A stretch of DNA of 64,000 nucleotides from Cytophaga aurantiaca DSM 3654 (GTDB lineage Bacteria > Bacteroidota > Bacteroidia > Cytophagales > Cytophagaceae): positions 230,888 to 294,887 of the forward strand of contig NZ_KB903620.1 in NCBI RefSeq assembly GCF_000379725.1. Reading direction: 5' to 3'. The translations under genes were made by a program, and so were the position numbers. Positions 35,687-44,971 of the stretch are shown piece by piece. The notes beneath the pieces are model-generated. The model was not told the origin of the DNA and ran no database searches. It worked only from the letters and a program-made list of their open reading frames with translations. Positions within the stretch are counted from its first letter, which is position 1; every line of letters starts with the position of its first letter.

Positions 35687-37525
35687 ATGAATACAGTAAC
35701 GGATAATTTCAAAAAGATTCATGGATGGTTAGAAAAGAACGCGGATAAGATTCTCAATGAGTCTTTGAACGCTGGCGCGGAGAAAGAAACAATTGAAGAA
35801 TTGGAATCTGTTATAAATAAAGAATTGCCGACCGACTTTAAAGAGCTGTACGCATTGCACGATGGACTTAATGAAGAAGCAAATTGCGGTTCTCTATTTT
35901 ATGGTATGCTGTTTTATTCTATTGAGGGCATCATCAGCGATCATAAATCAAGAACATTTATTTATCCTTTAAAGAAATGCTCTCTTGAAATAAATCCTCA
36001 AAACATTAATAATCCGGATTGGTTATGCATTGCATTTGATGGTTCACATGTCAGCATTCGTTTGGATTTAGCACCGAATACTACAGGAATCTATGGTCAG
36101 GTTATATTAGTAGATGATGAGTATGGCGTTGCTTTTGTAATAGCTAAGTCTGTATCGGAGTTTGTAGAAAAATTTGCGAATGATCTGTTAAATGACAAAT
36201 ACACATTGGATGAAGATGCTTTAGAAGACGGTAATCAGTTTTTGAGTGCAGATACATCTATTGATTTGGTTAATTGGTATACGCAGAAAGAATGGAAGGA
36301 ATTTATAAAGCCTAATGAAGTAGTGAAAGAAAATATACCTTCTGTTAATGTTGTAGAAGTAAATGAACCATCCATTAATATAGATGATTATCAATGGACC
36401 AGAAAACCATTGCTAGACATTGGCAATTGTATTCTAAGTGTATTAGATAATAGTGATTTGTTAATGATTTATGATCGATCTTTGAAAAAATATGGACTGA
36501 TTAATAATGAAGGTGAACAGATTATGCCTGCAATCAGCATTATTCCGATTAGAGAAGATGAACCTTACATTACTAGAGATGGAGATGTATACAATCTTGT
36601 CAATGCTAACGGAGGAATTATATTTTCTACAAAAGCACATACTGTTAATGAACTTTATCCTTTATATCTTTTCCAGACCTATAATGACGGAAGTGTTCTA
36701 ATTAACAAACAAGGAAAACAAGTTAAAAAAATATTTACGAATCAAAGAGAATTTACTGAAGGCTCCTTAGGAATCGGCGTTATTACTGATGGAAATAATT
36801 CAGCACATGGATTTATCGATGAAGAAGGAAAAACGGTAGTTGATTTCAAATATCGTAGTGTTAATTCTTTTTCTGAAGGCTTAGCTGTAGTAGAAAGAGA
36901 AGATTATGTAAGGGAGTATATAGATACAAATGGGGCAACGGTTTTTGTTTTACGCGAACATTGGCTTAGCGCAGGTCCATTTAAAAACGGATATGCCATG
37001 GTTAATTACAGAGACAATGAAAAAGGTGGATTCATGTTTATTAATAGAAATTTCGAGGTAGTAAGTAAAGATTATTACAGTTCATACAGCGGAATGCAGA
37101 ATGGATTATTTATAGTGTCTAAAGATGGATTTGAAGGAGGTGTTGATGTCAACGGGGATACAATCATTCCATTTGACTATTCAGAGATTAGAGGTAGTTC
37201 GGATTCGGATAACGTTTTTATTGTAAGTAAGGAAAACTTTAAAAATCACTTTGAGGATAAAGACAAACTTTGGGCTCGTGAAAATGTGTTCAAAACCTAC
37301 GGTGCTTTAGACCAATTTGGCAATACAATTTTAGAATGTAAATTCCCCGGTTTAACGTATGCCGGAAACGATCTATTTATTCTGCGAAAAGAAAAGCATG
37401 TTGGATATATAAATAGTAAGGAAGAGGTTGTTCTACCTTTTGCATTCGATGCGTTAAGACCAATTACAAATGGTGAAGCATGGGTGCAATACAAAGGCAA
37501 GTGGGGGATCATAAAAATTGGATAG
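35687..37525 (+). CDS. SMI1/KNR4 (SUKH) domain protein with C-terminal WG repeats
   Basis: The 612-residue protein has an N-terminal SMI1/KNR4 fold (~20-165; LESVINKELPTDFKELYALHDG, WLCIAFDGSHVSIRLDL) and a C-terminal half made of WG/KWG repeats (YGLINNEGEQIMPA; GFIDEEGKTVVDFKY; FINRNFEVVSKDY; GYINSKEEVVLPF; KGKWGIIKIG). SUKH domains are frequent as immunity proteins against toxins, and WG repeats form beta structures of unclear role. No toxin gene is adjacent, so an immunity role is only possible. No signal peptide is seen, so it is cytosolic. Near-identical hairpins stand on both sides. Confidence 0.85.
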   Translation: MNTVTDNFKKIHGWLEKNADKILNESLNAGAEKETIEELESVINKELPTDFKELYALHDGLNEEANCGSLFYGMLFYSIEGIISDHKSRTFIYPLKKCSLEINPQNINNPDWLCIAFDGSHVSIRLDLAPNTTGIYGQVILVDDEYGVAFVIAKSVSEFVEKFANDLLNDKYTLDEDALEDGNQFLSADTSIDLVNWYTQKEWKEFIKPNEVVKENIPSVNVVEVNEPSINIDDYQWTRKPLLDIGNCILSVLDNSDLLMIYDRSLKKYGLINNEGEQIMPAISIIPIREDEPYITRDGDVYNLVNANGGIIFSTKAHTVNELYPLYLFQTYNDGSVLINKQGKQVKKIFTNQREFTEGSLGIGVITDGNNSAHGFIDEEGKTVVDFKYRSVNSFSEGLAVVEREDYVREYIDTNGATVFVLREHWLSAGPFKNGYAMVNYRDNEKGGFMFINRNFEVVSKDYYSSYSGMQNGLFIVSKDGFEGGVDVNGDTIIPFDYSEIRGSSDSDNVFIVSKENFKNHFEDKDKLWARENVFKTYGALDQFGNTILECKFPGLTYAGNDLFILRKEKHVGYINSKEEVVLPFAFDALRPITNGEAWVQYKGKWGIIKIG

Positions 37526-37544
37526 CAAATCTTTTAATGTCTAC

Positions 37545-37577
37545 ACCGATGCCTTCGCTTAAAGCGAAGGCATCGGT
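37545..37577. terminator. Terminator hairpin, copy B of the duplicated element
   Basis: ACCGATGCCTTCGCTT pairs perfectly with its reverse complement around a 1-nt centre. It is nearly the same as the hairpin at 35530-35564. Confidence 0.8.
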
Positions 37578-37651
37578 ATTTAACAGCAAATCAATAAATC
37601 ATTATCATTCTATTAAGTCATATAGTTAAACAAAGCTATTAATTATTTTTT

Positions 37652-37666
37652 GCGTTATTTTAACGC
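37652..37666 (+). promoter_or_regulatory. Hairpin touching the start codon of the LysE-type gene
   Basis: GCGTTA-TTT-TAACGC ends exactly one base before the ATG at 37667. It would hide the ribosome landing site in the mRNA, or could be an operator. Confidence 0.4.
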
Positions 37667-38311
37667 ATGTTTCAAATTACAAGCCACTTTTTCCTCGGAT
37701 TCATTATCAGTTTTGTTGGTACCATACCGCCTTCAACCTTTAATCTCTTAGCAATCAAACGTGCTACCTCAACAGGCTTGCGCAAAGCGATGGCTTTTTC
37801 CTGTGGTGCCGTGCTTGTTGAATTCTTCTATTGTTTCTTTGCCGTTATTTTTTCCCGTTATTTCTTAGCGAATAAAGACATCAGTGATCTCATAGAACTT
37901 ATTGCTGTACCTATTTTTATATTACTGGCCTATCTTTTTTTAACGAAGAAACATGTTGAACCTACAGCCAATGAGCAAGCACCGAAAGGCTCGAATGATT
38001 TTGTACAGGGTTTATTTATTGGTGTAATTAATTTTACTCAAATTACTTTCTGGTTGGGTTACAGCACCTATTTCATAAGCATCGGCTGGATGAAAGAAGA
38101 ATGGCTGTATATGACAGGCTTTGTTGTTGGTGTCTGCGCAGGCAGTTTAGTAATGCTTTTTATTTATGCCTACTACTGCAAAAAATGGTTCTATGGAAAC
38201 ACGCCAAAACTGTTTACTGAAAAGGTGCTGAATAAAATTGTAGGCTTTATTTTTATTGGTCTTGCGGTAATGCAGGTGGGGAAGCTGGTTTGGCAACATT
38301 GGATAAAGTAA
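37667..38311 (+). CDS. LysE-type translocator
   Basis: The 214-residue protein has six hydrophobic segments and the LysE opening FIISFVGTIPPSTFNLLAIKRA, where the Gly-Pro region of the first helix is conserved. LysE/RhtB proteins export amino acids or related compounds; the substrate is unknown. It stands alone between a terminator and a T9SS cargo gene. Confidence 0.8.
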   Translation: MFQITSHFFLGFIISFVGTIPPSTFNLLAIKRATSTGLRKAMAFSCGAVLVEFFYCFFAVIFSRYFLANKDISDLIELIAVPIFILLAYLFLTKKHVEPTANEQAPKGSNDFVQGLFIGVINFTQITFWLGYSTYFISIGWMKEEWLYMTGFVVGVCAGSLVMLFIYAYYCKKWFYGNTPKLFTEKVLNKIVGFIFIGLAVMQVGKLVWQHWIK

Positions 38312-38376
38312 GCCTGAACTAAAATTTCTTTAAATCCAATATTTTACATATCTTACTTATACTAACCGATATAGCT

Positions 38377-39759
38377 ATGAGATTTTTCGTAATTGCTTCG
38401 CTTTTATTTTTTTGTACACTTGCACCTTCTGTAAGGGCTCAGAATTTTCAACCATTTAAAAATAAATATAAATATCAGTTTTCGTATACCGGCTATTTTC
38501 AAAATTTTATTCAATCCGGATTGATCCACTGTATTGAAGTTGACAGTGCAGTTTTAGTTGGATCAGATTCGGTTTTTCATTTCAATAAGCTTGATGCGGG
38601 CTATATGAGTAATTTTTGGGGGGACTCAATGGTTAAAAAACCGAATGGCGATTATCTTTTTATAATTAAAACCGATACGGTTCTTGTTAAGACTCAACTT
38701 GCACTTGGTTCACAATGGACATTCAAACTTAATAATGTATTATATACTGTAACATACGATCATTACAACCCTGAAACAGTTTTAACAAACCATACAGACT
38801 TGGTGCAAACCTATATTGTTGAAAATGCCTCCGGCTTTAAAGATTCTATTAAACTTTCTGAAAATTTCGGTCTTATTTATTCATTCCCTTTTTCAGACAA
38901 TTCTTATAACCCTCACAGCCATTTCAATCTAACGTATATTTTTAATTCTAAACTTGGCGAAAACAAAATTAATTATTTTGAATATTTTAATTACGAATTA
39001 GGAGATATATTGGAATACACTCCCGATTATCGTGTAGCTATTGGCTATCCGGGCAGAATAGGAGTTGATATATATAAAGTTATTTCAAAAACTGTTTCTT
39101 TGAATAACGATACTGTAACTTATTTATTCAGTCAATGTCATGTTGATGCTGTGAACTCAGGAATTTATTCTGCTACCAAAACATATTGTAAAATGGTTGT
39201 TACAGATTGGTCTGTGCTCGGAAACTTTCCACATATTGATATACTATCTTTTCCTACGAATAAGACGTATTTTGTATTTGCTGCTAACATTGAAGGAATG
39301 TCGATCGGAACTCATCATCCATTTGAGTATGATCAGTACTTCACTTTTGAAATAGGCCTGGGACTTAAAAAATATACTCGTGGTGGTGGTTTCGATTATG
39401 ATTATATATACTATGAAAATATAAAATACATCAAACAATTCAATACAGATGATAATTGTGATGGTATAGAAACAATTCTTGATACAAAATCCCTGCATGC
39501 ATCAAGTGCAAATTTAATCGTTGCGCCCAATCCGTTTGATAATACGATTTCTCTTAATGCAATAGATCTAATTCAAGGCAACTGGACTGTACGAATCACG
39601 TCTGCATTGGGTGTTGAAGTATATACTTCTAAAATGGTTATTTCTTCTTCTGATCAAAAAATAGATCTTTCAAATTTGCCAGCACTTACTGCTGGTATTT
39701 ATTTTTTATCTATTGAAAATGAAAGCCAGGTGTATAGTAAAAAAATCGTGAAGCAGTAG
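38377..39759 (+). CDS. Secreted protein with T9SS type A sorting domain
   Basis: The 460-residue product has a signal peptide (1-21, ending VRAQ) and a long beta-rich region without a recognised family. Its C-terminal ~80 residues form a type A sorting domain: VAPNPFDNTISL, YTSKMVISSSDQKIDLSNLPAL, AGIYFLSIENESQVYSKKIV. The tail directs secretion by T9SS. Confidence 0.85.
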   Translation: MRFFVIASLLFFCTLAPSVRAQNFQPFKNKYKYQFSYTGYFQNFIQSGLIHCIEVDSAVLVGSDSVFHFNKLDAGYMSNFWGDSMVKKPNGDYLFIIKTDTVLVKTQLALGSQWTFKLNNVLYTVTYDHYNPETVLTNHTDLVQTYIVENASGFKDSIKLSENFGLIYSFPFSDNSYNPHSHFNLTYIFNSKLGENKINYFEYFNYELGDILEYTPDYRVAIGYPGRIGVDIYKVISKTVSLNNDTVTYLFSQCHVDAVNSGIYSATKTYCKMVVTDWSVLGNFPHIDILSFPTNKTYFVFAANIEGMSIGTHHPFEYDQYFTFEIGLGLKKYTRGGGFDYDYIYYENIKYIKQFNTDDNCDGIETILDTKSLHASSANLIVAPNPFDNTISLNAIDLIQGNWTVRITSALGVEVYTSKMVISSSDQKIDLSNLPALTAGIYFLSIENESQVYSKKIVKQ

Positions 39760-39765
39760 ACCTTA

Positions 39766-39796
39766 CACCTACGAGGTTTTTAAAACCTCGTAGGTG
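39766..39796. terminator. Bidirectional terminator between the T9SS cargo gene and uvrA
   Basis: CACCTACGAGGTTTT pairs perfectly with its reverse complement (15 bp); T-rich sequence follows. Confidence 0.85.
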
Positions 39797-39814
39797 CTTT
39801 TTGCTTTATTAGTA

Positions 39815-42649
39815 CTACTTCAACTTCTCTTTCAAATACTTCGCTGTATGCCCTTTTGTACATGTCAGCATTTGCTCCGGAGTTCCTTCGAAGATTACTT
39901 CACCGCCGCCGTTGCCGCCTTCCGGACCGATATCAATAATCCAATCCGCACACTTGATCATTTCCATGTTGTGTTCAATTACAATCACAGAATTGCCTTT
40001 GTTCACCAATGCTTGTATTGAATCTAACAGTTTACGGATGTCGTGAAAATGCAAACCGGTTGTCGGTTCATCAAATAAAAATAAAATATGTTCATTATTA
40101 TCTTCCGGAGATTTTCCTAAGAACGATGCAAGTTTCACACGCTGTGCTTCACCACCCGATAATGAGCTGGAAGATTGTCCAAGTTTAATATATCCCAAAC
40201 CTACATCAGATAAAGGCTGCAGCTTTTCAATCAATTTTGGTTTGTCTTTGAAGAAGGTCAAACTTTCTTCAATCGTCATGTCCAATATATCTGAAATACT
40301 TTTATCGTTGTATTTCACTTCTAAAATTTCCTGTTTGAAGCGCTTGCCATTACATGCCTCGCAGATCAAATGTACGTCTGCCATGAATTGCATTTCAACC
40401 GTTACAATACCTTCGCCCTGACACATCTCACATCTTCCGCCTTCCACGTTAAACGAGAAATGACCCGGCTTATATGCACGTGATTTTGCCAATCCCTGTT
40501 CGGCATATAAATTCCGGATCAGGTCGTATGCTTTCACATACGTCACCGGATTCGAACGCGATGATTTACCAATCGGATTCTGATCTACAAATTCAATTTG
40601 TGTCACCTCGCGTATGTCGCCATCCATGCGGTCGAACTTGCCCGTAAATTCACCTGAGAAGCCGAATAATTTCTGAAGTGATGGAAATAAAATTTTCTTC
40701 ACCAACGTTGACTTTCCTGAACCACTCACGCCTGTTACAACAGTGAATGTGTGCAGTGGGAATTTCACATCAATATTTTTAAGATTGTTTTCCCTCGCTC
40801 CTTTTATTTCAATAAAGGAATTCCACTTTCTGCGCTGCTTCGGTACTTCAATCGATGTACGGCCAGTTAAATAATCGGTCGTATACGAACCGCTGTGCGC
40901 TAACATATCGTCGATCACACCCTGGAACATTAAATGCCCGCCATGTATGCCAGCATCCGGACCAATATCAATGATCTGATCCGCAGCACGCATTACTTCT
41001 TCTTCATGCTCCACAACAATTACGGTGTTGCCCATATCGCGCAGCATCTTGAGTACCTCAACCAGTTTCCCTGTATCACGCGGATGCAAACCAATACTTG
41101 GTTCATCCAATACATACATGGATCCTACCAGCGCACTACCTAATGATGTAGCTAATTTTATACGTTGAAACTCACCGCCCGAAAGCGACGCGGTTAATCG
41201 ATTCAATGTTAAATATCCCAAACCAACTTTTTCTAAATACGAAAGTCGGTTTGTAATTTCTTTTAATAAACGTTCTGCAATTTTTGCTTCGTTCTTATGC
41301 AATGTTAATGCGGAGAAAAAAATCAACGCTTCATCAACCGGCATCAATACAATATCTGTAATGGATTTTTTTGCAACTTTTACAAACGATGCGTCTTTAC
41401 GCAAACGTGTGCCTCTGCAATCCGGACAAACTGTTCTTCCTCTAAAGCGGGAAAGCATTACTCTGTATTGTATCTTATACGTTTGTGTTTCGAGATAAGC
41501 AAAGAATGCGGTTAAGCCTTCAAAATATTTATTGCCATCCCAAAGCAATTGTCGTTCTTCAGGTGATAGATCCTGTATGGCTCTGTGTATCGGAAAATCG
41601 AATTTGATTCCGTTTTTAATTAATGGTTTTTGCCAATCGCTCATTTTCTCTCCACGCCAGCAGGCAATTGCACCTTCATACACAGACAAAGACTTGTCCG
41701 GTATTACAAGATCTTCATCAATACCCAATACATGTCCGAAGCCATCGCAGGTGCGACATGCTCCAAACGGATTATTAAAGCTGAAGAAGTTTGCGGAAGG
41801 TTCTTCAAATACAATTCCGTCTGCTTCAAAGCGGTCGCAGAAATCCTGTGTGATTTTTTCAGGTATAACAATTCTGCAATCCCCTTCTCCCTCAGCAAAG
41901 GCTGTCTGTACAGAATCTGATACCCGATACGGAGCATCTTCCTCAGTTTTATTTACACTGTTTCGGTCAATTAAGATCCAGGCATCTGCTTTCGCTGGAA
42001 TGGCTTTCGCGCCTTTTTCGATAAGCTCTTCCATCATTACCACTTCGCCATCCAGATACAAACGGGTAAACCCTTTTTGTAACAGAATCTGAAGTTCTTC
42101 GTGCGGTTTGCGATCGTGCTTTATTTTAAATGGTGCGAGCACCATGAAACGTGTGCCTTCATCGTGTGTGAACACCCAATCAACAACATCTGTAACGGTA
42201 TTCTTTTTTACTTCGTTGCCGCTCACCGGAGAGATGGTGTGGCCTACACGGGAAAATAATAATTTTAAGTAATCGTATATTTCTGTTGTCGTTCCAACTG
42301 TTGAGCGCGGATTGCGTGAATTTACTTTTTGTTCAATTGCAATTGCCGGAGAAATACCTTTTATGTAATCTACTTCCGGCTTCTCCATTCTGCCTAAGAA
42401 CTGGCGGGCGTAGGAGCTCAAGCTTTCTACATACATGCGTTGGCCTTCTGCAAAAAGTGTATCAAAAGCCAACGAAGATTTTCCAGATCCGGAAAGACCT
42501 GTAATAACAACTAATTTATTTCGGGGAATTGCGACGTCAATGTTTTTCAGATTGTGAACGCGCGCACCTTTTATGATGATAAATTTTTTGGGATCCAACG
42601 ATTCTAAATCGAGCGCATATTCTTTTTTCGCCACAGCCGTTCCTTTCAT
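39815..42649 (-). CDS. uvrA: Excinuclease ABC subunit A
   Basis: UvrA is the damage-recognition ATPase of nucleotide excision repair. The 944-residue protein has Walker [10 protein letters not shown] (51-59) and a second [10 protein letters not shown], two ABC signature sequences ([24 protein letters not shown]), and Cys pairs for zinc modules ([32 protein letters not shown]). It is complete. The upstream region carries copy 2 of the inverted-repeat element. Confidence 0.97.
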   Translation of the reverse strand: MKGTAVAKKEYALDLESLDPKKFIIIKGARVHNLKNIDVAIPRNKLVVITGLSGSGKSSLAFDTLFAEGQRMYVESLSSYARQFLGRMEKPEVDYIKGISPAIAIEQKVNSRNPRSTVGTTTEIYDYLKLLFSRVGHTISPVSGNEVKKNTVTDVVDWVFTHDEGTRFMVLAPFKIKHDRKPHEELQILLQKGFTRLYLDGEVVMMEELIEKGAKAIPAKADAWILIDRNSVNKTEEDAPYRVSDSVQTAFAEGEGDCRIVIPEKITQDFCDRFEADGIVFEEPSANFFSFNNPFGACRTCDGFGHVLGIDEDLVIPDKSLSVYEGAIACWRGEKMSDWQKPLIKNGIKFDFPIHRAIQDLSPEERQLLWDGNKYFEGLTAFFAYLETQTYKIQYRVMLSRFRGRTVCPDCRGTRLRKDASFVKVAKKSITDIVLMPVDEALIFFSALTLHKNEAKIAERLLKEITNRLSYLEKVGLGYLTLNRLTASLSGGEFQRIKLATSLGSALVGSMYVLDEPSIGLHPRDTGKLVEVLKMLRDMGNTVIVVEHEEEVMRAADQIIDIGPDAGIHGGHLMFQGVIDDMLAHSGSYTTDYLTGRTSIEVPKQRRKWNSFIEIKGARENNLKNIDVKFPLHTFTVVTGVSGSGKSTLVKKILFPSLQKLFGFSGEFTGKFDRMDGDIREVTQIEFVDQNPIGKSSRSNPVTYVKAYDLIRNLYAEQGLAKSRAYKPGHFSFNVEGGRCEMCQGEGIVTVEMQFMADVHLICEACNGKRFKQEILEVKYNDKSISDILDMTIEESLTFFKDKPKLIEKLQPLSDVGLGYIKLGQSSSSLSGGEAQRVKLASFLGKSPEDNNEHILFLFDEPTTGLHFHDIRKLLDSIQALVNKGNSVIVIEHNMEMIKCADWIIDIGPEGGNGGGEVIFEGTPEQMLTCTKGHTAKYLKEKLK

Positions 42650-42739
42650 ATACTATACTTTACTGGTATTGATGCTTGCGCACCGCATTCTTTAAAGTTC
42701 CGTTTTTTTATTCAATTTAAAAAGTAGTTGTTAGATTGA

Positions 42740-42835
42740 GTTACTAGGTACTAGTTGCTAGTAACTAGACGAGAAATTTACTAAGCACGACCGCTTCTTT
42801 TTGTCTAGGAACTAGTACCTAGTAACTGGAAACTA
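42740..42835. repeat. Interspersed inverted-repeat element, copy 2
   Basis: The left arm (42740-42773) contains TTACTAGGTACTAG and CTAGACGAG; the right arm (42802-42835) reads in reverse complement TAGTTTCCAG then TTACTAGGTACTAG and CTAGACA. The last TAG is the stop codon of the 42833-43273 gene. Arms match copy 1 at 12651-12816, while the centre (about 28 bp) differs and holds no terminator. Confidence 0.8.
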
Positions 42836-43273
42836 TTTCTTATAAAACAGCCACAACGCTGAAAACATCATTCCCAATGCCAGAATTTTTTTCCAGTTAA
42901 TAGGTATAGGAGTTCCGGTAAATATTCCAAAGTGATCGATCACCGCACTGGTTGATAGCTGCGCAATGATCAACAGCATCAGCACACCGCCGATTCCGAT
43001 TCTGGGAACCATTAATACACTCGTCATAACATATACTGCACCTAAAATTCCTCCGGTTAATTGCCACCAGGGAACATTTTTAATTAAAAAGATATTTCCT
43101 TTCCCAAACACCATCATGGCTATAAAAATAAAAATGGTACCTACCGCAAAAGAGGTGAAAGATGCTTCTATTGTACCTATTTGCCTCCCTAATGCACCAT
43201 TTACGCCTGTCTGAAATGCCACTGCAATACCGGCCAAAGCCAGCAAAAGAAAGATCTCTGTATTCATTTTCAT
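42833..43273 (-). CDS. YdcZ-type (DMT superfamily) membrane protein
   Basis: The 146-residue protein has five hydrophobic segments and the YdcZ/DUF606 features AFQTGVNGALGRQIG (~20-34) and MVPRIGIGGVLMLLIIAQL. These are half-size relatives of DMT exporters that likely dimerise. An in-frame ATG at 43267 is an alternative start. The stop codon is supplied by the repeat element. Confidence 0.8.
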   Translation of the reverse strand: MKMNTEIFLLLALAGIAVAFQTGVNGALGRQIGTIEASFTSFAVGTIFIFIAMMVFGKGNIFLIKNVPWWQLTGGILGAVYVMTSVLMVPRIGIGGVLMLLIIAQLSTSAVIDHFGIFTGTPIPINWKKILALGMMFSALWLFYKK

Positions 43274-43450
43274 CTGATAAATATTAAATTATTATAACCT
43301 TGCAGTTACTTTCTCGTTGTAATGGGTATATATTCTTGCAAATATGAACATTTGCTTCTATATTTAAATTCATTTAACACGTGCCTAACGTTTAACCACT
43401 AAACACTACCCTATGAGATAGACCTCTACGTTAACTAAACTTGTACGGAT

Positions 43451-44056
43451 ATGAAAATGTCAGCTGTTTGCGATTCCACATTGGTTTCACAATACATACA
43501 TGGTAACGAAGAGGCTTTTGCAGAACTCATAAAAAGGCACAAATCTAAGGTTTACTCAACTATCTATTTAATTGTAAAAGATCGCTACATAGCAGAAGAT
43601 CTTTTACAGGACGTATTTATCAAAGTCATCCACAAGATGAAAAACGGTCAATACAACGAAGAGGGCAAATTTTTACCCTGGGTAGCCCGCATCGCACATA
43701 ATTTAGCAATTGACTATTTCAGACGTACTAAAAGGTATCCTACCATCGTTATGGATGAAGGAATGAATATTTTCAATACGCTCAGTTTTTCTGAAGATTC
43801 TTCTGAATCCATTCAGATTAAAAACGAGAATGAAAGTTTGATTCGTTCATTGATTCAGAAATTACCTGAAAGTCAACGTGAAGTAGTGTTGATGAGACAT
43901 TTTTCAGACATGAGTTTTCAGGAAATTGCTGATGCCACCGGAGTTAGTATTAATACCGCGCTTGGCAGAATGCGTTATGCATTGATCAATCTTCGCAAGG
44001 AGCTGACAAAGCAACCAAAGACGATTGTGTATGATAAAAACGTTTACCCAAAATGA
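43451..44056 (+). CDS. ECF-type RNA polymerase sigma factor
   Basis: The 201-residue protein has region 2 (EAFAELIKRHKSKVYSTIYL, DLLQDVFIKVI, WVARIAHNLAIDYFRRTKR) and region 4 (LPESQREVVLMRHFSDMSFQ, EIADATGVSINTALGRMRYA). A second ATG at 43457 is equally likely. It overlaps the next small gene by 26 bp, so the two are coupled. Targets are unknown. Confidence 0.92.
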   Translation: MKMSAVCDSTLVSQYIHGNEEAFAELIKRHKSKVYSTIYLIVKDRYIAEDLLQDVFIKVIHKMKNGQYNEEGKFLPWVARIAHNLAIDYFRRTKRYPTIVMDEGMNIFNTLSFSEDSSESIQIKNENESLIRSLIQKLPESQREVVLMRHFSDMSFQEIADATGVSINTALGRMRYALINLRKELTKQPKTIVYDKNVYPK

Positions 44057-44261
44057 TGTTGTTCGATTTGTTTATGATGAAGTAAGTACTGAAGAGCGTT
44101 CTCAGTTTAATGAGTTGATGCTTATTGATGCAGACTTTCAGGAAATGTATTTCAATTATACAAAAACGAAAGTGTTGATTTCAAAGTCTAAGCTGGAGCC
44201 TTCAGAAAATGTCATCAACCGTATTTTAACTTATTCAAAATCGCTTTCTTTGCAACAGTAA
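44031..44261 (+). CDS. Small protein coupled to the ECF sigma factor
   Basis: The 76-residue product (ATG at 44031; a TTG two codons upstream is less likely) begins IKTFTQNDVVRFVYDEV and has an ERSQFNELMLIDADFQEMYF segment. It lacks the HxxxCxxC zinc motif and any membrane helix of usual anti-sigma factors. Position suggests it modulates the sigma factor; this is inference. nth starts 10 bp downstream. Confidence 0.7.
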   Translation: MIKTFTQNDVVRFVYDEVSTEERSQFNELMLIDADFQEMYFNYTKTKVLISKSKLEPSENVINRILTYSKSLSLQQ

Positions 44262-44270
44262 ATTACTGAT

Positions 44271-44918
44271 ATGCTACGTAAAGAACGATTTGAAAAATTT
44301 CTGAATTATTTCTCAACCCATTCACCCGAACCAGAAACGGAGCTCGTATACTCAAACCCATACGAGCTCCTGGTTGCGGTGAGCTTAAGTGCGCAATGCA
44401 CAGACAAGCGTGTAAACCTCACCACGCCTGCTCTTTTCAAACGTTTTCCCGATCCATATTCTTTAGCGCAATCAACTTCAGATGAAGTGTTTGGTTATAT
44501 CCGAAGCATTTCATATCCCAACAACAAAGCAAAACATCTTGTTGGGATGGCTCAGTTGCTGATCAAAAATTTTAATGGCGAAGTTCCGAGTACAATTGAA
44601 GAACTGGTTACACTACCCGGTGTTGGAAGAAAAACGGCAAATGTGATAGCAAGCGTTATCTGGCAACAACCAACGATGGCTGTTGATACACATGTATTCA
44701 GAGTTTCCAGAAGAATTGGATTGGTGCCGCAAACTGCTACAACACCATTGGCTGTAGAAAAACAGTTGATGAAATACATTCCAACAGAGCAAGTACACAA
44801 AGCGCATCACTGGCTAATATTGCACGGCCGCTATACCTGTCTGGCGCGAACACCTAAATGCGATGTATGTCCGGTAACAGAAATTTGTATGTGGTATTCT
44901 AAAAAAATCAAAGCATAA
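44271..44918 (+). CDS. nth: Endonuclease III
   Basis: Nth removes oxidised pyrimidines and cuts the AP site. The 215-residue protein has the HhH motif LPGVGRKTANVIASV with the catalytic Lys, the catalytic Asp in VDTHVFRVSRRIG, and a 4Fe-4S cluster (CLARTPKCDVCPVTEIC). It is last in the sigma-factor operon. Confidence 0.96.
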   Translation: MLRKERFEKFLNYFSTHSPEPETELVYSNPYELLVAVSLSAQCTDKRVNLTTPALFKRFPDPYSLAQSTSDEVFGYIRSISYPNNKAKHLVGMAQLLIKNFNGEVPSTIEELVTLPGVGRKTANVIASVIWQQPTMAVDTHVFRVSRRIGLVPQTATTPLAVEKQLMKYIPTEQVHKAHHWLILHGRYTCLARTPKCDVCPVTEICMWYSKKIKA

Positions 44919-44957
44919 AAAAGGTCCTCGTTAATAGCGAGGACCTTTTTTATGCTT
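44911..44957. terminator. Bidirectional terminator overlapping the nth stop
   Basis: A perfect 20-bp stem (44911-44930 with 44938-44957) and 7-nt loop; the left arm contains the TAA stop of nth. Confidence 0.93.
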
Positions 44958-44971
44958 TCAACTAAAATAAA

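Noticed and set aside
41532..42092. 186-codon frame opposite uvrA
   Set aside because: Antisense to a highly conserved gene and made of its codon shadow.
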